A stretch of DNA of 64,000 nucleotides from Gelidibacter gilvus (GTDB lineage: Bacteria; Bacteroidota; Bacteroidia; Flavobacteriales; Flavobacteriaceae). Where the stretch lies: NCBI RefSeq assembly GCF_004115975.1, contig NZ_SDDZ01000007.1, positions 124,001 through 188,000 on the forward strand. Direction: 5' to 3'. Shown here piece after piece: positions 51,508-60,395 of this stretch. Below the pieces are notes generated by a model. That model worked only from the letters and a program-made list of their open reading frames with translations. It did not search any database and had not been told where the DNA came from. Made by a program: the position numbers and the translations under genes. Position 1 is the first letter of the stretch, and every line of letters starts with the position of its first letter.

Positions 51508-52193
51508 AGTAGTATGAATTTAAATTAGGAAACTGGTCAATTATGCGGAAGCTTGAAGATCTGAGGAATGTGCTTAGCCTACATTTAAAGTACAATCTTA
51601 AATTCACGTCCTAGCATTTTCAAGTCAAACTACCGTTTTTTCCGACAAAGCATTTGATTTAACAAAAAACAGAGTCTTTGAAACCCCTAAAAGTCAATAG
51701 CTTACCTCTTTAAATTCTAATAACAGGGCTCATATCACCTTAAAGTTGGAATGAAATATATGGTCTAAATCTTAAGATCAAATAAATTAAATGAGAAGTA
51801 ATTCTATAGGCTATATGTCATCAAAGAAATCCCAGATCAGATGCTATTACCGTTAATTTAACACACTAAAGTTGGAATTGTAATGTGATAAGATCTCTAG
51901 AGGATGGCCAGTGTCCTCACATAAAAACCTAAGCGGTTTACAAGATGCTAATTAACCAAAGAAAATCGAAGTTATTAAAATCTTGCTTAATACTTGAAAG
52001 CCACAGAATTTCCATTAAAAGATTTTTTGTATAGTGGTTTTCTGAATCGAAAGGATATTTTGCCAGATCAATAGCTAAGCGTATTCAAACAACATTCAAT
52101 AAAAAAAGAAATTAAAAAGCTGAACAATAAGGTTATTGTTCAGCTTTAATTATTCTATAATGCTCAAGAATGATGAGCATTTATTTTATTGTT
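51508..52193. other. Gap between the two oxidase genes, no gene
   Basis: No coding sequence or clear promoter is seen in this 686-bp AT-rich gap; only the terminator at 52114-52147 is recognised. TTAAAGTTGGAATG and CTAAAGTTGGAATTG words (about 51742 and 51869) are short direct repeats. Confidence 0.5.
52114..52147. terminator. Terminator of the second oxidase gene
   Basis: AAAGCTGAACAATAA (52116-52130) and TTATTGTTCAGCTTT (52133-52147) form a 15-bp stem; on the minus strand the second arm is followed by T-rich sequence. Confidence 0.7.
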
Positions 52194-55100
52194 TTATTTA
52201 ACTATCACCTTTTGCGTCTTAATTTGATGGTCATTGTTAAGCTTCACCACATAAACACCAGTGCTCATCGTTGAGATATCCATAGTGTTCTCCGTCGTAT
52301 GCGGATTGAGGGCTTTATTCAAAACCAATCGGCCTTGGATGTCATAAAGATATGCTGTTGTTGCACCGGTTAGTTGCCCCGTTATATATAAGGTCTTAGG
52401 CGATGCTGTTGTATAAATTCGCAAATTATCATTGGCATCCAAATCACCAAGGGATAGGGTTTTGGATGAATAATGCACATTAAATCGTCCAGAACCATCT
52501 ATGTCCATAGTAGGCGTAAACTTAAAGACATCATCATTCAATAAGGTCAGTGTATTGTTTTGGGTATCTTCCAAATAGACCTTCACATTAGAAGGCAATG
52601 TGGAAAGATCATCAATGCTGATGGTCAACTCTTCACCACCTTTAGCTCTTATGCCCAAAGGAACGATCACATCATTGAAATCCTCATAAGGCAGCGCTTG
52701 GATGGCAATATCTAAACCTTTATTACCCTCTATCAAATTGGTGAAAAGTAAAAAATCAACCTTGGTGGCAGCATATGCGGCGGCATCATAACCGGGGTCT
52801 ATTCCTTTGGTGCTCCCGTCCACAAAATACACGCTAGTACTCACATTACTGGCCCCTCTTATCAAGTTAAGTTTGCTCAACGCAATATTTTTGTTAGGTC
52901 TGCCTTGGATAAAGTCATCCGATGTGCCTGGTTTTCTCATCTCAGGCGTAAACTGAACTATTCCACCACCAATTTTTGATTTCACAAAGAATCCTTGGCC
53001 TGGTGCAATTTTCGGTTGTAAATTCGGATCCTCAAAACTTAAATTATTGAGAATTGTCCATTGGCCCGATTTACCCGTATAACCATACACGGCCTGATAG
53101 GCTTCTGCAGCTTCAAATTGATCCTTATTAACTTCAAAGAACATTTCAAAATCAAGATAAGATGAATATGGGTTTCCAATCAAGTTCCATAATCCCTTTT
53201 CAGGTGACCCAAAAATGGCTATTTCTATTGGATTGTTAGTAATTGATCCTTTAAAAACCAAGGCATTACCATTGTAGGTAGCTGTTCTATATCCTTTACC
53301 TGAAACAATTGGTTCTTCCAAAGTATGTGCACTTCCAATATTAATATTCTCATACCGATTGGCAGTGACACTAAATGGAGCAAACGCAAATTCTCCAGGA
53401 TTTTCAGGATTCTCAGGCAAATTTGAATTTTCCGCTACAAACTGAGCATCAAATTGACCGCCAAATATTGGAGACGAAATTAAATCATTACCGCCGCCTT
53501 CTGAAGTACCCATTTTATTAACATGGCGGTAATAGTGCACTTGTCCAGTAACCCAACCATTATGGATCAAACTCGAAAACGAATCAGAGCGTGAATTTAA
53601 AATGGTAGTGTTTACTGTTAAAATAACATCCTTATCATCAATCCGTAATGCTGCCCCAGGTTGGATGGTTACGGTGTTTGCCATGGTAGGCTTTGATAGT
53701 AGGGCCACACCACTTTCGATTATAATATCATCAATTAGTTTAGACTCTCCGCTTGGATTGTCAGTCACCCAACCGTCATTAAATACATAGGTTTGGGGCT
53801 GATGCACATTTATTTTGACAACTTGTTCACATTCTGTAATCACTGAAGTTTTTATTCGAATTTCTGCAGCGGATGCCCAAGGTCGTTCTTCTTTCATACT
53901 TTCATCCCAAGGTCCTAAGGATACCAAGCTCACATATCGGCCTTGCATAGCTGGGAATTTAATGGTTTTAAGGTTATCATTATATTCCCACACACCGTCT
54001 GCCACTTTTTCCCCCCAATTTTCTTCAGTTGGTGGATCACTACTAACATATATTTCATATTTTTCAATAGTCCCATTTAAATGGTCTTGTCTTGGTAAAT
54101 ATTCTAAACCAGAGACATGAACAGTTTCTTCTAACCTTAATACGATATAATGAGGTGGATATTTCAAATCTAATTTAGGTAGCCACTGAGTGTGCCAGAA
54201 GCTACTTGGGTTACCATCAATTGCACGGACAGCAGGAGCATGCTGAGTTTGACCTTCCGGTTGCTCACTACTAACACTTTCCACACTCAAATTTTTAGCT
54301 GTAAAATCTTGTTGTAGGGTAACATTTATGGTGTATTCCCCCGACTGTGCCGTAGTCATATTTTGTAAAACATGACCATCAAGAAGATCACCCTGAGGGT
54401 TTTTTATTGTAAATTCAGCTTTATCATCATCAATAAAGAAGTTAACCTTATCATTCACAACTACTGAAATCTCCTTTCTCAAATTAAATCGATCGTCTTC
54501 ATTTACTTCGTAACTGAGGGTAAAATCATCACATGGACCTTCAGACACCAGATCTTGACGTTCTTTGTTGTAAATAGCCAATATTTCGGCTTCTGAAAGT
54601 GCTACATCGTACAATTTGAATTTATCCATTCGTCCATCCAGCTCATCAGAAATTCCGTTATAATTGGTATAAGATGGCAAACCTGACTTACGGGAATCGT
54701 AAAACCCAGAAAGAGTAAAAGTGTTGTTGGTTAAGTTATCAGGTGCGTTGATTTTCAAATCACCAGTTACAGATTCAGATTTAATCATTTCACCGTTCAC
54801 GTATACTTTTGCAATTGAACTATCACTATCGTAAGTCGTTACAAAATGCTCCCACTCTCCAGGAGTATAATATTCCCCTGTATAACCGTTGAAATGACCA
54901 CTTGGGCCACTTGTATGTGTCCAAAATTCCACCTTAAATTGTCCGTCATGGTAGCCCATAAAGAAAGAACGATCATAATCATGTGAAAATATGGCAACAT
55001 TTGGAATTTTATTACCCGCTTCTGGGACCACACTGCCTGTATTTCTATTGACCCATGCCATGACGGTGATTTTATTTTTAATTCCGTCTAAAGATGGCGA

Positions 55101-56885
55101 CGATGGTATTTCTAGAATAGAATGACTTAAATGTTCCTTCCCATCCATCTCCAAAGCATTTCCGGATAAACCATCTGAACTCCAATACTCTCGAGATAAA
55201 TTTGTTTCATTACCCTCGTCATCGCGTTCTTTAATGGTACCATGATTGTTTTTACCTGAAGTATCATGAACCAAATCCCCTTCACCTTCATAAAAGTCAA
55301 ACTCTACCAAAAGGTGTTCACCTTTAATTTTAGAATCTGTTTTCCCCACCATTACAGTTTCTGCTATACTTGGCACATCTGCTTGATTGATGGCGAATAG
55401 CATATAATAGCCCGGAGGCATCAGCAGAGCATCTGGCATAGTAATGGTGTAGTTACCATTATTTCCTTCAGTGAACTGTACAGGAACGCGACGTTGCTCA
55501 TTATTGATACTGTGCGTTGCCGAAGACATTCTAATAAAGGAAAATTCTTTAATGTTCGGCGTCGCTTTTACTGTCAATTCGGTGTTATAGTAAGCATTCT
55601 CAGGCGCATTTAATTCGGGACGGTCGGCCAAATCACCATTGGCATTAAAAAGATAAGGCGGACTAAAAATTTCAGCATCTTTATGGTTTCTATCTTCACA
55701 ATTACCACAAAGGCCGCCGCCGCCCATAAATACGCGTCCATCCTTTAAAAGAATACCGGCACTATGGTAGGTTCTTGGCACTGTCATACTTGCTACTGTT
55801 CTAAATTCTTTACTATCTGGATTAAATATTTCCGCAGTTAATATATGTGGTCTATCCCAAAACACCACTGCTCTATCTAAACCTCCTAAGATTAAAACTT
55901 CCCCATTTGGAAGAACCACACTACTCACGTAGGTTCTTGCTTTGGATATGTTATTTTCTGTAGGAGTTACTATGACATCTTCATCATTAAAATCAATAAT
56001 AAGCGATATTTCACTGCTGGGTGTGCTTTTAGAATAAGATCTACTTCCCCCCACTTTCAAAATTTTACCGATATCATACATGGCGGTTGTTCCGTTCATA
56101 GACATAGGATCATTACCTCTTTTACCAATGAATTCATATGAACCTAGCTTACCATTAGAATCAATCCCATCCACATCAATCCAATGCATATTCTCTCCTG
56201 GACCCGCATGAAAAATTTTACCATTTGGGGCAGCATATAACCACGCGTGATTATCTAGTCGATATTCACCTTCAGGCTCACCACTGGAATCATTTTGATT
56301 CCAAAGCATATTGCCCGGCAGGCCTGGAAGGTGTACCCATCCAGTTTTTTCCGTCCATAATTCCCCATCTTTGCCCCCGTCAGGAGTGCTTTCATTCCAT
56401 GAACCTCCTATAGTAAATGCAGAACCATTTGATAAAGTTACGGCACCTTGATAACCTCTAGGAATATTCATGTCTTGCGCAGCGGTCCAAACTTCGGTTT
56501 TAGGATCATAAATGCTGGTCTTTTCATCCGAGCTCCCTCCGGTGACCATTAGTCTCCCATCTGCGAGGTTGTTGATACCAGGGCAAAACATATCGTGATT
56601 GGTGTCAGTCACCGTACTTGGCAAGACTGCTCCATGTTCGCCAATACTTGGATCAAAAATTTGAGTAAAGGTGTAACCGTCGGCGCCACCAAAATTATCA
56701 TGATATTTGGATGACCAAGTCACTAATCTCCCATCAGGCAGGTTAGCAACGGCAACAGGAACGATCTCAAACTGAATTGGAGGGCTCCATCGCCCCACGT
56801 CTTGAGGACTTTGAGAAAAACCATTAAATCCTACAAATAAAAGTAGCATAAATAGTTTAAAATAATCTGAAGTATAAATATTCAT
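52194..56885 (-). CDS. Galactose oxidase-like copper radical oxidase, T9SS-exported (copy 2)
   Basis: Starting at 56885 the protein has 1563 residues and a signal peptide (MNIYTSDYFKLFMLLLFVG); a frame extension to 56927 adds 14 residues before the signal and is less likely. It shares the layout of the downstream copy. Numbered from this start, the metal and radical residues are Cys101 (HDMFCPG), Tyr145 (PRGYQGA), Trp163 (IGGSWNE), Tyr373-His374 (RTYHSA) and His458 (SATHSINNEQRR). LamG-like and discoidin-like modules and a T9SS tail follow (LYDIQGRLVLNKAL). The two genes probably arose by duplication. Confidence 0.85.
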   Translation of the reverse strand: MNIYTSDYFKLFMLLLFVGFNGFSQSPQDVGRWSPPIQFEIVPVAVANLPDGRLVTWSSKYHDNFGGADGYTFTQIFDPSIGEHGAVLPSTVTDTNHDMFCPGINNLADGRLMVTGGSSDEKTSIYDPKTEVWTAAQDMNIPRGYQGAVTLSNGSAFTIGGSWNESTPDGGKDGELWTEKTGWVHLPGLPGNMLWNQNDSSGEPEGEYRLDNHAWLYAAPNGKIFHAGPGENMHWIDVDGIDSNGKLGSYEFIGKRGNDPMSMNGTTAMYDIGKILKVGGSRSYSKSTPSSEISLIIDFNDEDVIVTPTENNISKARTYVSSVVLPNGEVLILGGLDRAVVFWDRPHILTAEIFNPDSKEFRTVASMTVPRTYHSAGILLKDGRVFMGGGGLCGNCEDRNHKDAEIFSPPYLFNANGDLADRPELNAPENAYYNTELTVKATPNIKEFSFIRMSSATHSINNEQRRVPVQFTEGNNGNYTITMPDALLMPPGYYMLFAINQADVPSIAETVMVGKTDSKIKGEHLLVEFDFYEGEGDLVHDTSGKNNHGTIKERDDEGNETNLSREYWSSDGLSGNALEMDGKEHLSHSILEIPSSPSLDGIKNKITVMAWVNRNTGSVVPEAGNKIPNVAIFSHDYDRSFFMGYHDGQFKVEFWTHTSGPSGHFNGYTGEYYTPGEWEHFVTTYDSDSSIAKVYVNGEMIKSESVTGDLKINAPDNLTNNTFTLSGFYDSRKSGLPSYTNYNGISDELDGRMDKFKLYDVALSEAEILAIYNKERQDLVSEGPCDDFTLSYEVNEDDRFNLRKEISVVVNDKVNFFIDDDKAEFTIKNPQGDLLDGHVLQNMTTAQSGEYTINVTLQQDFTAKNLSVESVSSEQPEGQTQHAPAVRAIDGNPSSFWHTQWLPKLDLKYPPHYIVLRLEETVHVSGLEYLPRQDHLNGTIEKYEIYVSSDPPTEENWGEKVADGVWEYNDNLKTIKFPAMQGRYVSLVSLGPWDESMKEERPWASAAEIRIKTSVITECEQVVKINVHQPQTYVFNDGWVTDNPSGESKLIDDIIIESGVALLSKPTMANTVTIQPGAALRIDDKDVILTVNTTILNSRSDSFSSLIHNGWVTGQVHYYRHVNKMGTSEGGGNDLISSPIFGGQFDAQFVAENSNLPENPENPGEFAFAPFSVTANRYENINIGSAHTLEEPIVSGKGYRTATYNGNALVFKGSITNNPIEIAIFGSPEKGLWNLIGNPYSSYLDFEMFFEVNKDQFEAAEAYQAVYGYTGKSGQWTILNNLSFEDPNLQPKIAPGQGFFVKSKIGGGIVQFTPEMRKPGTSDDFIQGRPNKNIALSKLNLIRGASNVSTSVYFVDGSTKGIDPGYDAAAYAATKVDFLLFTNLIEGNKGLDIAIQALPYEDFNDVIVPLGIRAKGGEELTISIDDLSTLPSNVKVYLEDTQNNTLTLLNDDVFKFTPTMDIDGSGRFNVHYSSKTLSLGDLDANDNLRIYTTASPKTLYITGQLTGATTAYLYDIQGRLVLNKALNPHTTENTMDISTMSTGVYVVKLNNDHQIKTQKVIVK

Positions 56886-57273
56886 AGCAATATAGAAATT
56901 ATGAAAGTCATTGAATGTAATTTTCAATTCTTGCTTTCATAGTTAATTTAAAAGTTAATCAAAAGGGGGATGGTTGTTGGCTACTAAGCACAAAATTATG
57001 CACAAAAAATGACAACGAATTTTATATTAGTTCAACTGCTGAAATTGTCGACAAACCATCGTTTTTGTCTACCAATAAAGAGGATAACTCCTTTGTTTTA
57101 ATAAGCTTAGACTTATAACAAAATAACCGATGAAGCATTCAGTAATTGAAGTGAAACCAACGAAGTAAAATTTATATGAAGTGAATATTAAAATTGGATC
57201 TTGTTTAAATATTTATAGTTCCATTAAGGAGTTTTAAAATTCAAACGGATGAAAATCATGTGAATATCTTTGA
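56886..57273. promoter_or_regulatory. Gap with a candidate oxidase promoter
   Basis: No gene is seen. The minus strand reads TAATTTTG at 56991-56998, a -7 element 106 bp upstream of the copy-2 ATG; the -33 element is not clear. Confidence 0.4.
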
Positions 57274-58653
57274 TTACACCATCGACTCCAAAATCATCTC
57301 AATATCCCTTTCCGTAGTGTCAGGATTGATGAAACAAAAACGTGAGACGGTTTCAAAGGTATCGCCGTTTTTCCATTTGGTAGGGGTGACCAAAGCAAAA
57401 CCTTTACGATGGTTTTCGTAGGTCCATTCGGTATAATCTTCGGGTTGCCATCCTTTTCTTCGGTATAATACACAGGATAAACTGGGTTCTCGCACCAATT
57501 CCAGATCAGGATGGGCTGTAATCATTCTCCCGGCAATCTGCGCCAGTTCAATGCCACGCTCTACCGCTTCCTTATACCGATCTGTACCGTGGGTAGCCAA
57601 TGAAAACCATAAGGGCAAGCCTCGGACACGACGGGTCAACTGGATCTGATAATCGGTGGGATTGAAACCATGTGCGCCTTCGTCCTTAAAAATATCCAAA
57701 TAAGAACCTTGTTGGGAATGGGCGTTCTTTGCGAGTTCTGGTTCTTTATAAATAACGGCACCACAATCGTAGGGCGAAAACATCCATTTATGCGGATCGA
57801 TGGTCACGCTATCTGCCTTTTCGATGCCATTAAACAAATGACGCACCGAATCGGCTACCAATGCGCCACCGCCGTAGGCCGCATCCACATGGAACCATAA
57901 GTTTTCTTGCTGGCAAACGGTCGCAATATCGTCTAAATCATCAATAATTCCTGCATTGGTTGTGCCAGCGGTAGCAACCACTGCAAACAATCGTTTGCGT
58001 TCATGCACGGTCAAGTTTTGAATCTGCGATTTTAAATCCTCGCCAGTTAATCGCTCTTCAGAATCGACCAAAAGAATATCGACATCGGCTACTTTAGCCA
58101 TCGCCTTAATGGACGAATGCGCACCAATTGAGGTGATGATCAATCCCTTTTCTCTTTGATATTCTGGATTTTCACGCCAATGTTCTCTTGCCGTTACAAT
58201 GGCCGATAAATTTGCTGCGGTACCACCACTCGTAAACACACCAAATGAACCTTCTGGCATCCCGGTTAATGATACGATCCATTTCATGGCTTCATTTTCA
58301 CAAAAAATACCGCCAGCACCTTCCATCCAATAAGCCCCGTGGATGCTGGATGCCGAGGTGACCAAATCAAACATGATGGCTGCCTTTGTAGGCGATGCTG
58401 GCACAAAGGCAAGATTTCGAGGATGGTCTACAGGCACATTCGCCGTTGCCAAATGGTCTTTCCATAAATTGAAGGCATATTCGCCACCAATCCCTTTAGC
58501 GGTAATGGTTTCTCCGACCAAACTTTTGAGTTCTGATTCTTTTTTGGGCTTGCCTATGGTATGTTCGGTAGCTGAGATACGTCCAATGGCATATTTCATA
58601 ATGTCCAAGGTCATCTCAATCAAGTTCAAATCGATTTTGTGCATGCTTTTCAT
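57274..58653 (-). CDS. PLP-dependent decarboxylase (group II, glutamate/aromatic type)
   Basis: The 459-residue enzyme is a group II pyridoxal-phosphate decarboxylase: VFTSGGTAANLSAIV, VVATAGTTNAGIIDDLDDIA, the PLP-binding HVDAAYGGG (His255, Asp257) and the Schiff-base lysine Lys289 in TIDPHKWMFS. The substrate could be glutamate, an aromatic amino acid or an aspartate/cysteine-type amino acid; sequence alone does not settle it. It starts 4 bp after the bshC stop on the minus strand, so the two are an operon. Confidence 0.87.
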   Translation of the reverse strand: MKSMHKIDLNLIEMTLDIMKYAIGRISATEHTIGKPKKESELKSLVGETITAKGIGGEYAFNLWKDHLATANVPVDHPRNLAFVPASPTKAAIMFDLVTSASSIHGAYWMEGAGGIFCENEAMKWIVSLTGMPEGSFGVFTSGGTAANLSAIVTAREHWRENPEYQREKGLIITSIGAHSSIKAMAKVADVDILLVDSEERLTGEDLKSQIQNLTVHERKRLFAVVATAGTTNAGIIDDLDDIATVCQQENLWFHVDAAYGGGALVADSVRHLFNGIEKADSVTIDPHKWMFSPYDCGAVIYKEPELAKNAHSQQGSYLDIFKDEGAHGFNPTDYQIQLTRRVRGLPLWFSLATHGTDRYKEAVERGIELAQIAGRMITAHPDLELVREPSLSCVLYRRKGWQPEDYTEWTYENHRKGFALVTPTKWKNGDTFETVSRFCFINPDTTERDIEMILESMV

Positions 58654-58657
58654 AGCT

Positions 58658-60274
58658 TCAAAAGTATTGATTTGAAACGTCTAAAATTAAAAATTCGGGT
58701 CTTAAAGGTTCTAAATTTTCAACCAAATGCTGAATGATACCGTCGCCATATTCCAAATAAAACTCTGAAATATTTAGGTGCCGCTCTTGCAGACTTTGCC
58801 TTGGAAACAATTCATCCTGTAGGATTTTAACGCGTTCCAATACATCTTCCATTTTTCGCTTTTGTGCTTTTAATAAGCGCTGCTCAAGATTCTCAATCCC
58901 TTTGATTTGCTTCACTTCCTGTGCGGCAACCGCACCCTTAAAGGATTTATCGGTTTGCTCTGCCAAAGTATATAAATCTTCAAATTGCTTCTTTAAATGT
59001 TCTTTTTGAGGCGTAAAATCGATGTTGATATCAGAAATGGACTTGGTGACCTTAGTCATCAAATCATTTTGATTTAAAAATAGATCAGCAACGGAAACAT
59101 TCAATTTATTAAGTTTTTCCTTTTGTCTTTCAGTGATGAGCAATACCGAATTTCTTAAAAGCAAAATTGGAAAGGTCACGTCCTGTGCTTCAAAATTGGA
59201 TTTTAATTGCAGCCAATAGGCCAATTCTCCGCCCCCGCCGATATAACATAGATTGGGAAGAATAATTTCTTGATACATGGGACGCAAAATCACATTCGGA
59301 CTGAACCGTTCGGGATGCTCGTTAACCTCAGCAAGCAATTCGTCTTTTGTCCAACGGATATCAGTATCCAAAACACCAAACACGCCATCGGTCTCTAAAA
59401 TGCGTTCTCTTAAGTTTTTATTGAGATAGAATAAATTAATTTCTCTGGGATTGACTTGTATTTTATAGTTGGAAGGCAATGTATTGATGGCCTCATTGGT
59501 TTTGGATACGTTTTCAAATGCTGTTTGCTGAATCAATTCTTCAGCAATATAGGGCATGTACATTTTTTTTAATATAGGATCGTTCCCATCCAAAATGACC
59601 AAACCATAAATCGCAAACAATTTATTCACCAAAAACCGAGTGGCCTCTGTTAAATTACCATGCTCCAAATACGCTTGTTGGAATAGCTTTTTTAAAGATT
59701 TAGCATTTTCACTTTTGTCCAACTGTGCCGCAAACACTTCATAAACATGATCTAAACCTTCCAAATCCAGTTCGCCTACAGCGCCAGATGCATCACGATT
59801 CCACTGTACTTTTTTGCCCTTAAAATTAAAGAAGTTGATTTCTTCAAAATCATGGTCTTCTGTAGCCATCCAAAACACAGGCACAAAATTAAAATTGGGA
59901 TAGGCGGCTTTTAATTCCTTACATAGATTAATCGTAGAAACAATCTTGTAGAAAAAATACAAAGGTCCCGTAAACAAATTCAGCTGATGCCCTGTAGTAA
60001 CCGTAAACGTTGTGCCGTGTTTTAGGAGATCAATATTGGTGAGGGTCATGGAAGAAATACTCAACCCTTCATATTGCAGCATGAGTGCCTTGACCAAATC
60101 TGCTCTATTGTTCTTATTATAATTTAATTGTTTTTCTTCAATCTGCTTTTCAAAATTCTCGAGTTTTGGAAAACGATTATAAAATGGTTTGAGATTTTCC
60201 TTTTCATCTAAATAATCGCAAATCAATGAAGAAAAATAATTGGTGTCTTTAAATGGGATATAATGGGTTGGCAT
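58658..60274 (-). CDS. bshC: Bacillithiol biosynthesis cysteine-adding enzyme
   Basis: BshC adds cysteine to glucosaminyl-malate, the last step of bacillithiol synthesis. The 538-residue protein has the BshC signatures TVTTGHQLNLFTGPLYFFYKIVSTI, PNFNFVPVFWMATEDHDFEEINFF, SPNVILRPMYQEIILPNLCYIGGGGELAYWLQLKSNFE and a coiled-coil insertion in the C-terminal part. Its presence shows bacillithiol is the likely low-molecular-weight thiol. A PLP decarboxylase follows 4 bp after its stop. Confidence 0.93.
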   Translation of the reverse strand: MPTHYIPFKDTNYFSSLICDYLDEKENLKPFYNRFPKLENFEKQIEEKQLNYNKNNRADLVKALMLQYEGLSISSMTLTNIDLLKHGTTFTVTTGHQLNLFTGPLYFFYKIVSTINLCKELKAAYPNFNFVPVFWMATEDHDFEEINFFNFKGKKVQWNRDASGAVGELDLEGLDHVYEVFAAQLDKSENAKSLKKLFQQAYLEHGNLTEATRFLVNKLFAIYGLVILDGNDPILKKMYMPYIAEELIQQTAFENVSKTNEAINTLPSNYKIQVNPREINLFYLNKNLRERILETDGVFGVLDTDIRWTKDELLAEVNEHPERFSPNVILRPMYQEIILPNLCYIGGGGELAYWLQLKSNFEAQDVTFPILLLRNSVLLITERQKEKLNKLNVSVADLFLNQNDLMTKVTKSISDINIDFTPQKEHLKKQFEDLYTLAEQTDKSFKGAVAAQEVKQIKGIENLEQRLLKAQKRKMEDVLERVKILQDELFPRQSLQERHLNISEFYLEYGDGIIQHLVENLEPLRPEFLILDVSNQYF

Positions 60275-60395
60275 ATTCGAATTTAAATTTGAATTGTAAA
60301 GATAATGCTCTTAACTTTTTTTGAGTACTAAATTAAAGTTAATTCACTTTGGCTTCCTATCTTTACTCAACTAATTTATTCCACACCTCTTCATT

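Noticed and set aside
51508-52193. Hidden small gene or RNA between the oxidase genes
   Set aside because: No frame with a plausible start, no promoter and no recognisable structure apart from the terminator of copy 2.
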